Shown here in pieces: positions 52,491 to 59,930 of a stretch of DNA of 64,000 nucleotides (positions within the stretch are counted from its first letter, which is position 1; each line of letters begins with the position of its first letter). A program made the position numbers and the translations under genes. This DNA is from Halococcus qingdaonensis. GTDB taxonomy: Archaea; Halobacteriota; Halobacteria; Halobacteriales; Halococcaceae. Location of the stretch: contig NZ_CP101943.1 of NCBI RefSeq assembly GCF_024508235.1, positions 1,302,001 to 1,366,000 of the forward strand, given 5' to 3'. The notes beneath the pieces were generated by a model. The model saw nothing but the letters and a program-made list of their open reading frames with translations, was not told the origin of the DNA and searched no databases.

Positions 52491-53663
52491 ATGGACACCG
52501 AGCCGGCGACACACCGGGTACCGACGCGACGCGACTGTCTGAAGTACGGCGGCGCGGCGGTCGGCGGGGGACTGCTCGCGGGCTGTACGGGAAAGGGCGA
52601 GTCGGGCAACGGGACGAACGGTTCCACCGGGACGACAGGGCGGGCGAACTCGTACTCGGTGGCGATGGCACCGGTAGGCGACGTCGAGTTCGAGAGCGTT
52701 CCGAAGACGTGGATCGCGAACAACGGCAGCTGGGCGGACATGGGCATCGCGCTCGGCCGGGAGCCGCCGAAAGGGCTCTGGCGACCCAACCGGTATCACA
52801 CGCACGTCTACGACGACATCCCCGGTATCGACGTACACTGGAAGGACCTCGACCAGCTGTGGGGCAAGTCGCTCAGCAAGGAGCGGTTCTACGAGCTCGG
52901 TGCCGACGTCCACGTGTTCGATCCCGTCTTCGTACTGAGCCGATCGAAGTGGAAGCAGGCCGATCTCGACGAGATCCGCGAGAACGTCGGCCCCGTGTTG
53001 GGCAATAGCATCTACTCCCACGCCTTCCAGTGGCACGATCACCGGTACTACAGCCTCTACGAGGCGTTCAGGAAGCTCGCGCAGGTCTTCGGCGCGGAGC
53101 AGCGCTATCGTGCGTTCGAGCAGCTCCACGACGAGGTCGTCGGTCGGGTGCGAGAGCGCCTCCCGCCGAAATCAGAGCGTCCCTCCGTGGCAATCCTCCT
53201 CGTTTCCTCAAACGAGCCCGAGAAGTTCTATCCCTACCCGATCAACGAGGGGACATCGTACAAACAGTGGCGCGATCTCGGTGCCACGAGCGCCCTCAAG
53301 GAAGCCGGCATCGAGGACTACTACGTCTCCGGCGGGACGATCGACTACGAGACGGTGGTCGAGGCCGATCCGGACGCCCTGCTCATGTGGGACGGCGGCG
53401 GTCGCTTCGAACGCATGTCCCGCGAGGAGTTTCAGGACACGCTCGTCTCGTTCATGCAGAACCACGACGTGGCGAGCCAGCTGACCGCCGTCGAGAACGG
53501 CGACGTGTACCGCGGTGCCGGCATCTACCAGGGACCGATCATCAACCTCGCGTGGACCGAGCGCGGCGCGTGGCAGCTCTACCCCGACGAATTCGATCGG
53601 GACGAACAGCTGTTCGACCGCCAGCGCGTCGCCGACATCGTCGCGGGGAACGTCTCGCCGTGA
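52491..53663 (+). CDS. Iron-siderophore-type ABC transporter binding lipoprotein
   Basis: This 390-residue protein has an export signal with RR at 13-14 (TRRDCLKYGGAAVGGGLLAGC) and a lipobox cysteine at 32, then a Ser/Gly/Thr-rich linker. The mature part has the FepB/FecB-like layout: VAMAPVGDVEFESVPKTW, YELGADVHVFDP, PSVAILLVSSNEPEKFYPYPINEG, VVEADPDALLMWDG and QLTAVENGDVYRGAG. It would catch iron-chelates or haem at the cell surface. No permease or ATPase gene is next to it, so it probably works with one elsewhere. Control by the paired upstream repeats is likely. Confidence 0.88.
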   Translation: MDTEPATHRVPTRRDCLKYGGAAVGGGLLAGCTGKGESGNGTNGSTGTTGRANSYSVAMAPVGDVEFESVPKTWIANNGSWADMGIALGREPPKGLWRPNRYHTHVYDDIPGIDVHWKDLDQLWGKSLSKERFYELGADVHVFDPVFVLSRSKWKQADLDEIRENVGPVLGNSIYSHAFQWHDHRYYSLYEAFRKLAQVFGAEQRYRAFEQLHDEVVGRVRERLPPKSERPSVAILLVSSNEPEKFYPYPINEGTSYKQWRDLGATSALKEAGIEDYYVSGGTIDYETVVEADPDALLMWDGGGRFERMSREEFQDTLVSFMQNHDVASQLTAVENGDVYRGAGIYQGPIINLAWTERGAWQLYPDEFDRDEQLFDRQRVADIVAGNVSP

Positions 53664-53776
53664 TCCGGAACGCATCGTCCACCAGCCGTGCGAATCGAAT
53701 CGTCGATCGGCAGCCGGTTGTGTCGCGCCGAAGCGCCACCGCCGGACGGCGGATCGAGGGACAGAGGTAGCGGACC

Positions 53777-54691
53777 ATGATCGGGACGACGCTCGGCGAT
53801 ATCCGTGACCACATCGAATCGCTCGCCAGCGAGGACGGTGAGTACAGCCTCGTCTGTAGCCGGTACGGCGACCGACCCGTTCCGGCCGCCGACCACCACT
53901 TCGCGGATCGCTCCACCGCCCGCGCGGCCGCACAGGCGACCGAGCAGTACCGGGCGGCGCTCCGCCGGTACGATCCACAGCTTCCCTATCACGACGTGAT
54001 CGTCCAGCAACATACACCGCGATACGACGGGAACGATCCGGTGAATCGGCGCTCGTCAGCGAGGGGCCGTCGCATCGAACCCGGTGCCGAAGGGGCGGTC
54101 GCCGAGCGCCGCGAACTCGTCGAGTTCTGCCATCGCACCGCCGCCGCCGTCTTCGAGACGCTCTCCGAAGCGGGCTACGACGCCGTCGAAACGGCCGTCA
54201 TGGACCGGTATTTCGACCTCGCCGAGACCATCTCCGAACCCGACGATCTCTGTCTCCGCCTGCTCGAAGGGATGGCCGTCGAACTCGACACGCGACTCGA
54301 TCCGACGGCCCAGCGTGACGTCCTCTCGGCTGCCGCGCGTCGTCTCTCTTCGCCCGTCCTATCGACCGACGCGGAGCCGGTCGCGGCGACGCTCGCGTAT
54401 CTCCGTGACCGCGGCGTACTCCGTGGTTCGGCTCGTTCGTCGGGCGCGACCGAACCCGATGACAGCGTGCGGTCGGTCGTGATGGAGCTGTCGGAGTACG
54501 CGCTGACGCCACACGACGGGCGGCTCCCGACCCTCCCGCTGGTCGTCGAACTCTCTCGTCGTCGATCGGAATGGCTACCGGTACCGGTTCGGGTCGAAGC
54601 AATCGACGACGGCTGGCGCATCCGGTTCGCACCCGCATGCGAAACCGATCCGATCGGGGTGGCGAGCGCGCCGATCGTTGCTAACTGCTGA
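53777..54691 (+). CDS. Haloarchaeal protein of unknown function next to the iron-binding lipoprotein
   Basis: This 304-residue protein has three regions. Residues 1-70 form a small domain (GTTLGDIRDHIESLASEDGEYSLVCSRYGDRPVPAADHHFADRSTARAAAQATEQYR). The middle (about 115-195) is helical: RELVEFCHRTAAAVFETLSEAGYDAVETAVMDRYFDLAETISEPDDLCLRLLEGMA. The last part ends with a beta-rich stretch (RLPTLPLVVELSRRRSEWLPVPVRVEAIDDGWRIRFAP). I do not recognise an assigned function. It lies 113 bases after the lipoprotein in the same direction and may be linked to the same iron regulon. Confidence 0.68.
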   Translation: MIGTTLGDIRDHIESLASEDGEYSLVCSRYGDRPVPAADHHFADRSTARAAAQATEQYRAALRRYDPQLPYHDVIVQQHTPRYDGNDPVNRRSSARGRRIEPGAEGAVAERRELVEFCHRTAAAVFETLSEAGYDAVETAVMDRYFDLAETISEPDDLCLRLLEGMAVELDTRLDPTAQRDVLSAAARRLSSPVLSTDAEPVAATLAYLRDRGVLRGSARSSGATEPDDSVRSVVMELSEYALTPHDGRLPTLPLVVELSRRRSEWLPVPVRVEAIDDGWRIRFAPACETDPIGVASAPIVANC

Positions 54692-54758
54692 TCGACTGGC
54701 CAGCAAAAATCGCGTTCGGAAACCGGGACGGGAGGGTCAGTTTCGTGCGTTGTGGATC

Positions 54759-56138
54759 TCAGTCCTCGTCCACGACGCCACCGTCACCCGAGATGGACGG
54801 TTCGGCGTCGGCGGGCGGTTCGGGTTCGACGTCCGCATCGCCCGATCCGGGAATGACGATGTTGAGCAGGAGTGCGCTGATGCCGCCCATGATCAGTCCC
54901 GAGCCGAGCACCGTTTGGAACAGTTCGGGGAAGCTCGCGATGGCGTCCGGCCGGAACTCGACGGCCAGCCCGAGCGCGACCGAGACCGCCAGAATAGTCG
55001 TGTTCCGGTGGTTGAGATCGACATCGCGGTCGATGATGCTGACGCCGCTCGAAAAGATCGTCGAGAACAGGATGAGCGCGCCGCCGCCGAGCACGGCGTC
55101 AGGCATCGCGGTGACGAGCGCGGCGACCTTCGGGACGAAGCCGGCGACGATCAGCAGTCCGCCGCCGATGGCGACGACGTACCGGCTGAGAACACCCGTG
55201 AAGTTGATGACGCCGACGTTCTGCGAGAACGACGTGTTCGGGAAGGCGCTGAAGATCGCCGCGATCGCGCTCATGATACCGTCGGCGAACAGTCCGCCGC
55301 GGATCTCGTCGCGCGTCGGCTCGCGGTTCGCCGCGGCGACGATGCCGGTCATATCGCCGATCGTCTCGACCGCGGTGACGGCGTAGAGGAAGGCGATCGT
55401 GATGATGGCGCTGGGCTCGAAGGCGATGCCGAACTCCAGCGGCGTCGGGATCGCGATCCAGCCGGCCTGGGCGACCGCCGAGAAGTCGGCGACGCCGAGG
55501 GCGATGGCGGCGATGTAGCCAACCAGGATGCCGAGGAACACGCTCGTGATCCGGAGGAAGCCGGTGAAGAACTGGTTCAGCCCGAGCGTGACGAAGAACA
55601 CGAGCGAGGCGAGCCCGATGTTCATCAGCGAGCCGTAGTCGGCGGCACCCGCGCCGCCGGCGGCGTAGTCCATCCCGACCGGGATGAGCGTCAGCCCGAT
55701 CAGCATGACGACGATCCCGCTCACCAGTGGCGGGAAGAACCGGTCGATGTAGTCGTACGAGAAGCCGATACCGACCTCGACGAACGCGCCGACGAGGCAG
55801 GCACCGAACACCGCCGGTAAGCCGAACTGCGTGCTGATGGCGACGAGCGGGCCGACGAACGCGAAGCTCGTCCCCATCATCACGGGGAGGTTCGAGCCGA
55901 CGGGACCGACAGTGAACACCTGGACGAGCGTCGCCACGCCCGCGACGAGCAGCGCCATCTGGACCAAGAACGTGGTTCTGCCGGTCGCGAGCCCGACGGC
56001 ACCCGCGATGATCAGCGGCGGTGCGACGTTCCCGAGGAACATCGCGAACACGTGCTGGAGGCCGAGCGGTATCGCCTCGGGGAGTGGCGGCTTGTCGTCT
56101 AATTCGTATTGTATGTGATCAGCGGATTCCTGTGACAT
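54759..56138 (-). CDS. NCS2 (uracil/xanthine permease) family transporter
   Basis: The protein has 459 residues and about 14 helices. It carries the NCS2 layout: HVFAMFLGNVAPPLIIAGAVGL near the start, VGSNLPVMMGTSFAFVGPL and FLYAVTAVETIGDMTGI (the central purine/uracil site, with the acidic residue), and FPNTSFSQNVGVINFTGVLSR, whose QN-GV motif is typical. It would bring in xanthine, uric acid, uracil or hypoxanthine with protons. The neighbouring amidohydrolase and FmdA-like genes suggest use of purines or other nitrogen compounds. The TATA CCTATATATAACC lies 28-40 bases before the start. Confidence 0.92.
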   Translation of the reverse strand: MSQESADHIQYELDDKPPLPEAIPLGLQHVFAMFLGNVAPPLIIAGAVGLATGRTTFLVQMALLVAGVATLVQVFTVGPVGSNLPVMMGTSFAFVGPLVAISTQFGLPAVFGACLVGAFVEVGIGFSYDYIDRFFPPLVSGIVVMLIGLTLIPVGMDYAAGGAGAADYGSLMNIGLASLVFFVTLGLNQFFTGFLRITSVFLGILVGYIAAIALGVADFSAVAQAGWIAIPTPLEFGIAFEPSAIITIAFLYAVTAVETIGDMTGIVAAANREPTRDEIRGGLFADGIMSAIAAIFSAFPNTSFSQNVGVINFTGVLSRYVVAIGGGLLIVAGFVPKVAALVTAMPDAVLGGGALILFSTIFSSGVSIIDRDVDLNHRNTTILAVSVALGLAVEFRPDAIASFPELFQTVLGSGLIMGGISALLLNIVIPGSGDADVEPEPPADAEPSISGDGGVVDED

Positions 56139-56165
56139 GATACCACGTTACGCAAGTATGGGTGT

Positions 56166-56178
56166 GGTTATATATAGG
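56166..56178 (-). promoter_or_regulatory. Strong TATA element of the NCS2 permease gene, inside an inverted repeat
   Basis: CCTATATATAACC (minus strand) is centred about 34 bases before the ATG at 56138. A perfect inverted pair AAGTATG (56154-56160) and CATACTT (56209-56215) brackets it, with GGTGTG and CACACC inside the arms. The bracketed TATA suggests control by a regulator that binds both arms, perhaps sensing the imported purine. Confidence 0.5.
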
Positions 56179-56229
56179 CTCGTTTGAGAAACACACCTCG
56201 TATCACTGCATACTTATATACGATTATTA

Positions 56230-56484
56230 TTAACCCTCGATCCAGCGTGCGCTCACAGCGATCTCCGTCGCGTTCACAACGACACACGGGCGTGATGGCA
56301 CGGATAGAGACCACGGACCGGGACGTTCGATCGAAAGCTCGTTTGCGACGCCGAGATCCGTGAGAGCAGCGTCGATAGTCGTCCGTTCCGTTTGGCAGCG
56401 GCTACCGGGTCCAGGGAACGTTCGGAACCCGACCCGGGATACCTCCGCGATGGAGCGAGTCAGTTGGCCGAGCGACTGGTCCAC
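56230..56484 (-). CDS. Possible small protein overlapping the end of the amidohydrolase gene
   Basis: An 84-residue frame starts with GTG at 56484, 25 bases inside the amidohydrolase end, and ends TAA at 56230. About 70% of third positions are G or C, which suits coding but is not proof. It reads MDQSLGQLTRSIAEVSRVGF at the start, then a mixed stretch ending SARWIEG, without a known motif. It fills an otherwise 320-base gap before the NCS2 gene in the same direction. It may equally be chance. Confidence 0.35.
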   Translation of the reverse strand: MDQSLGQLTRSIAEVSRVGFRTFPGPGSRCQTERTTIDAALTDLGVANELSIERPGPWSLSVPSRPCVVVNATEIAVSARWIEG

Positions 56485-57929
56485 TCACGATCGGCCACCG
56501 AATCCAGGCCCACACGGGAGCGTACGTCATCGGCACGTGTTTGCGATTCCGCGAGAAGGTTCGGGTAGCGCTCCTCGATGCCGGGCACTGTCCCGTTCTC
56601 CATCACGATCTCGCCCTCGCAGACGACGGTATCTATTTCGTGGCCGTGTGTCTGAAGGACCAGTGCCGACGCGATGTTCCGGATCGGCGTCAGCTGCGGG
56701 TAGTCGAGATCGACGAGCGCCAGATCGGCGCGCTTGCCCGGTTCGATCGAACCGAGCTCGTCCGCCCGGCCGATGGTGCGAGCCCCGTCGATCGTCGCCA
56801 TCTCCAGGGCCTTCTCGGCGGTGACGGCTCCGGCATCCCGGCGGTCGGCCCGGTGGATGAGGGCGGCGTACTGCATGTCCGAGAGCGGGTTGATCGTGTC
56901 GTTGCCGCTCGGGTTGTCGGTGCCGAGACCGACCGTGACTCCGTAGTTGGTCATCGTGGGGACCGGTGCGACGCCGGAGCCGAGAACCAGGTTCGTGAGC
57001 GGGTTGTGGACGATCTTCGTGTCGGTCGCCGCACACAGCCGAACGTCCCGCTCGTCGACGTGCACGCAGTGAGCTAACACTGTCCGGTCGCCGAGATAGT
57101 CGACGGCGTCGAGGTACTCCACATGGCTCATCTCGCCGTATTCCTCGTGGACCGTCTCCGAGGCGTGAGTCGTCGTCATCGTCTCCCGGCGTTCGGCGAA
57201 CTCGGCGGCCGCGGTCAGCCCGTCGTCCGTCGCCGTCACGACGTTCTCGGGTGCGATCCAGACCTGCTGTCGGCTGTCTGGCGACGGATCGTGGTACCGA
57301 TCGAAGACGTCGCCGACCCGTTCGAGGGCGGCGTCGGTCCCACTCAACGAGGCGTCCATCGGGACGTGCTCGACAGCCGATTCCTTCCGCGTGACGCGAT
57401 CGACGAAGTCGGTTAGGGTGCGTGGGAGATCGTCGTTGTCGCGAAACGCCTGCGCGTAGACGTTCCGGATGCCCGCGGCGTCGTACTCGTTCAATTTCGC
57501 TTCGAGGATCGCGTCGGACTCGTCGTCCCACATGAGAAACACCTCGGGGAATTCGACGAAGGTCGTGATCCCCGCACGGAGCGCCTCGGTGACGAACAGC
57601 GCCGACGCGACGGCGTGGTCGTCGGGCGTCATGGCATAAATTGCTGGCTTTTTGACGTTGAACAGCCAGTCGTACAGCGCCCGCTCGTTGCTCACGCCGC
57701 CACGAGCGAGGATGTCCGCAACGTGCGTATGCGGATCGATGAACCCAGGGAGGACGGCGTGACCGCTCGCATCGACGATCCGATCGCCATCGTACTGGTC
57801 GGTGATCGTCGCCATCGGTCCGACAGCGACGATCTCGCCCCCGTCGACGGCGATTGCGCCGTCATCGATGACGTCGCGCGCCGGGTTCATCGTCACGATG
57901 CGACCGTTCTCGACGAGCAGTTCGACCAT
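56460..57929 (-). CDS. Amidohydrolase of the cytosine/adenosine deaminase-like family
   Basis: The protein is 489 residues. Metal-site residues include His67 and His69 in GFIDPHTHVADILARGG, later THASETVHEEYG, LAHCVHVDERDVRL, NPLTNLVLGSGVAPVPTM and GLGTDNPSGNDTINP, which carries the metal aspartate. This is the MtaD/SsnA/AtzA group, with deaminases of S-adenosylhomocysteine, methylthioadenosine, guanine or hydroxyatrazine. The substrate is uncertain; the NCS2 and FmdA-like neighbours suggest a nitrogen heterocycle. It shares a divergent promoter with the FmdA-like gene. Confidence 0.85.
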   Translation of the reverse strand: MVELLVENGRIVTMNPARDVIDDGAIAVDGGEIVAVGPMATITDQYDGDRIVDASGHAVLPGFIDPHTHVADILARGGVSNERALYDWLFNVKKPAIYAMTPDDHAVASALFVTEALRAGITTFVEFPEVFLMWDDESDAILEAKLNEYDAAGIRNVYAQAFRDNDDLPRTLTDFVDRVTRKESAVEHVPMDASLSGTDAALERVGDVFDRYHDPSPDSRQQVWIAPENVVTATDDGLTAAAEFAERRETMTTTHASETVHEEYGEMSHVEYLDAVDYLGDRTVLAHCVHVDERDVRLCAATDTKIVHNPLTNLVLGSGVAPVPTMTNYGVTVGLGTDNPSGNDTINPLSDMQYAALIHRADRRDAGAVTAEKALEMATIDGARTIGRADELGSIEPGKRADLALVDLDYPQLTPIRNIASALVLQTHGHEIDTVVCEGEIVMENGTVPGIEERYPNLLAESQTRADDVRSRVGLDSVADREWTSRSAN

Positions 57930-57945
57930 GCTCTTCGGTCAATCA

Positions 57946-57992
57946 CCGACAGTATAAACATGTTCTTTGCTATCACTCCTCAGTACTGTCGG
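57946..57992. promoter_or_regulatory. Perfect 9-base inverted repeat in the divergent amidohydrolase/FmdA promoter
   Basis: CCGACAGTA (57946-57954) and TACTGTCGG (57984-57992) are exact reverse complements 29 bases apart. The left arm overlaps a minus-strand TATA-like element (TGTTTATACT, 57951-57960) that lies 22-31 bases before the amidohydrolase start. The site suits a dimeric or looping repressor that would control both genes together. The regulator is not identified. Confidence 0.55.
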
Positions 57993-58067
57993 ACCCATGC
58001 GGGTCGACCGACGGAAGCAACGTACCGGCAGGTGGTTTTTTGCTCGTCCCCCTCGAACCATTCAGTA

Positions 58068-58982
58068 ATGTCACGAACGACCGTATCGTATACGGATAAT
58101 CGTATTTACGAGTTCACGCCGGCGCTCGAACCAGCCTACACCGCTGCGGACGGCGAATCGCTGACCGTCGAGACGGTCGACAGTCTCGAAGGGGCGATCC
58201 AGAAGGATACCGACCGATTGCAGTCGATCCCGGACGAGGTCAACGCCGCGACCGGTCCCATCACCGTGGCAGGAGCCACACCGGGCGACGTCCTCCGGGT
58301 CGATATCGAGGCGATACGCGTCACCGAGGATCGCGGCCGCGTCGTCACCGCACCAGCGTTCGGCCTCCAGCAGGACGCAGCCGACATCGAGCACCCGTTC
58401 ACGCGCATGACGCCCATTGATGGGGATACCGTCGAGTTCGGGGACGTTGCCGTCCCGATCCAGCCGGTCATCGGAACGATCGGGGTCGCACCGGCCGCCG
58501 ATTCCTATTCGACACTCGTCCCGCACGATCACGGCGGGAATCTCGACACGACGGATATGACCGCCGGCACGACGGCGTACTTCCCGGTCTTCCAGGACGG
58601 TGCGATGCTCGCAATGGGCGACGCGAAGGCTGCGATGGCTGACGGGGAGATGTGTGGCACCGGCGTCGAGATCGGGACCGAGATCGACATCACCCTCGAC
58701 GTGGTGTCCGATCCGACCGTCTCGCTCGACCGACCGCTGGTCGAAACTGACGCGGCGTGGAAGACGATCGCGAGCGCCGAAACGATGGAGGTCGCCGCGA
58801 CGCTCGCCAATCGCGATCTGATGACGTTGCTCGAAGCCATGCACGACTGGGAGACGACCGAAGCGTATCTGTTCTCCAGTCTCGTCGGTGGTCTGGAGAT
58901 CAGCCAGGTCGTCGACCCGCTCGTCACGGTGCGAAACGCCGTTCCGATGGAGTATCTCGACGATCCGTTCGGCACTGCGTAA
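58068..58982 (+). CDS. Acetamidase/formamidase family protein
   Basis: This 304-residue protein has FmdA/AmdA features: TGPITVAGATPGDVLRVDIEAI, the core LGTIGVAPA-type segment (VIGTIGVAPAADSYSTLVPHDHGGNLDTTDM), ENF-like region replaced by AYFPVFQDGAMLAMGDAKAAMADGEMCGTGVEIG, and ending VSQVVDPLVTVRNAVPM-like. The GD-AxGDGExCG motif is nearly kept, although the usual His after GDxH is Lys here. Enzymes of the family release ammonia from small amides such as formamide or acetamide. The gene is divergent from the amidohydrolase, with a shared inverted repeat. Confidence 0.87.
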   Translation: MSRTTVSYTDNRIYEFTPALEPAYTAADGESLTVETVDSLEGAIQKDTDRLQSIPDEVNAATGPITVAGATPGDVLRVDIEAIRVTEDRGRVVTAPAFGLQQDAADIEHPFTRMTPIDGDTVEFGDVAVPIQPVIGTIGVAPAADSYSTLVPHDHGGNLDTTDMTAGTTAYFPVFQDGAMLAMGDAKAAMADGEMCGTGVEIGTEIDITLDVVSDPTVSLDRPLVETDAAWKTIASAETMEVAATLANRDLMTLLEAMHDWETTEAYLFSSLVGGLEISQVVDPLVTVRNAVPMEYLDDPFGTA

Positions 58983-59059
58983 CTTTCGTGCTCCCGATCC
59001 CGAACCGCTAGGGTGATGAACGCCACGCGCGACGGTCGACGCAAGCACTGAACATCGCC

Positions 59060-59872
59060 ATGCAAGAGCAGCAAGCCGAACGGCGGGATGGTCGGACGTG
59101 GTGGCGGGTCGGTTGCGTCAGCGTCGTCGCTCTGTGTCTCCTCGGCGCTGGTTTCGCGGCAGCCAGCGGCGGTCCAGCGATGGCCGACGGCAGTCCAGCA
59201 GCGGCTGCCGACGTACCCACACAGCAACAGCTTCAACAGTCGACGCCGAACACCGTGACCATCCGAAGCACGGGCGAGGAGCGCGTCTTCTATACGATCT
59301 CGGTCAGTGGCAATATCGAGCCAGGACCGGGAGCCGATCTCACGGGTGCGGATCAGCCCGATACGATCAACGGAGCGACGGCGTCCGGCTCGACGGCGCT
59401 CAACGGCGTCGACAACTTCACGTTTCGTGGGCGGATCACCGCGCTGAACGTCTCCGGCGGGCCCGCGGAGGTCTCCGTCAATGGTACGCAAGTCGACCCC
59501 GCGACGTTCCCACAGTCCGCACCGCCGACAACTGCCTCGCCGACGGCGACGCCAACGCGGACGCCGACGTCCACACCGACATCGACGGCTACCGCGACGC
59601 CGACGACGACGGCCACAGCCACCGCGACACCGACAGCAACGTCGACGGCGACACCGACGCCGGACACACCCTCGACGACCACGGCGACGCCATCCGCAAC
59701 GCCGACAGCATCGCCGACCCCGTCCGAGGCGGCGAACGCGACCACACAGCCACAGGGCGAGAGCGGAGGGATACTCGACTGGCTCGGATCGATCAGCCTG
59801 TTCACCATCGCCGGCACGCTGTTGCTCGTCGTGTTCGCGATTTTGGCGCTGGTCGCTCGGTACAACGACTGA
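59060..59872 (+). CDS. Secreted, membrane-anchored protein with a Thr/Pro-rich stalk
   Basis: The protein has 270 residues. A hydrophobic N-terminal segment (about 15-36) acts as a signal. A small globular part (about 50-150) includes NTVTIRSTGEERVFYTISVSGNIEPG and a FRGRITALNVSGGPAEVSVNG stretch. Residues about 150-225 are a stalk of TATPT-like units, very rich in Thr, Pro and Ala. A C-terminal helix (about 243-265) with a short ARYND tail anchors it. It is the shape of a surface protein with an O-glycosylated stalk, but the function is unknown. It stands between the FmdA-like gene and hutH. Confidence 0.78.
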   Translation: MQEQQAERRDGRTWWRVGCVSVVALCLLGAGFAAASGGPAMADGSPAAAADVPTQQQLQQSTPNTVTIRSTGEERVFYTISVSGNIEPGPGADLTGADQPDTINGATASGSTALNGVDNFTFRGRITALNVSGGPAEVSVNGTQVDPATFPQSAPPTTASPTATPTRTPTSTPTSTATATPTTTATATATPTATSTATPTPDTPSTTTATPSATPTASPTPSEAANATTQPQGESGGILDWLGSISLFTIAGTLLLVVFAILALVARYND

Positions 59873-59930
59873 ACGCCGCCACAGTCGCCCGCATCGGCCG
59901 AATTCAGCTCGAAAGTCGAGCACGCCCGCG

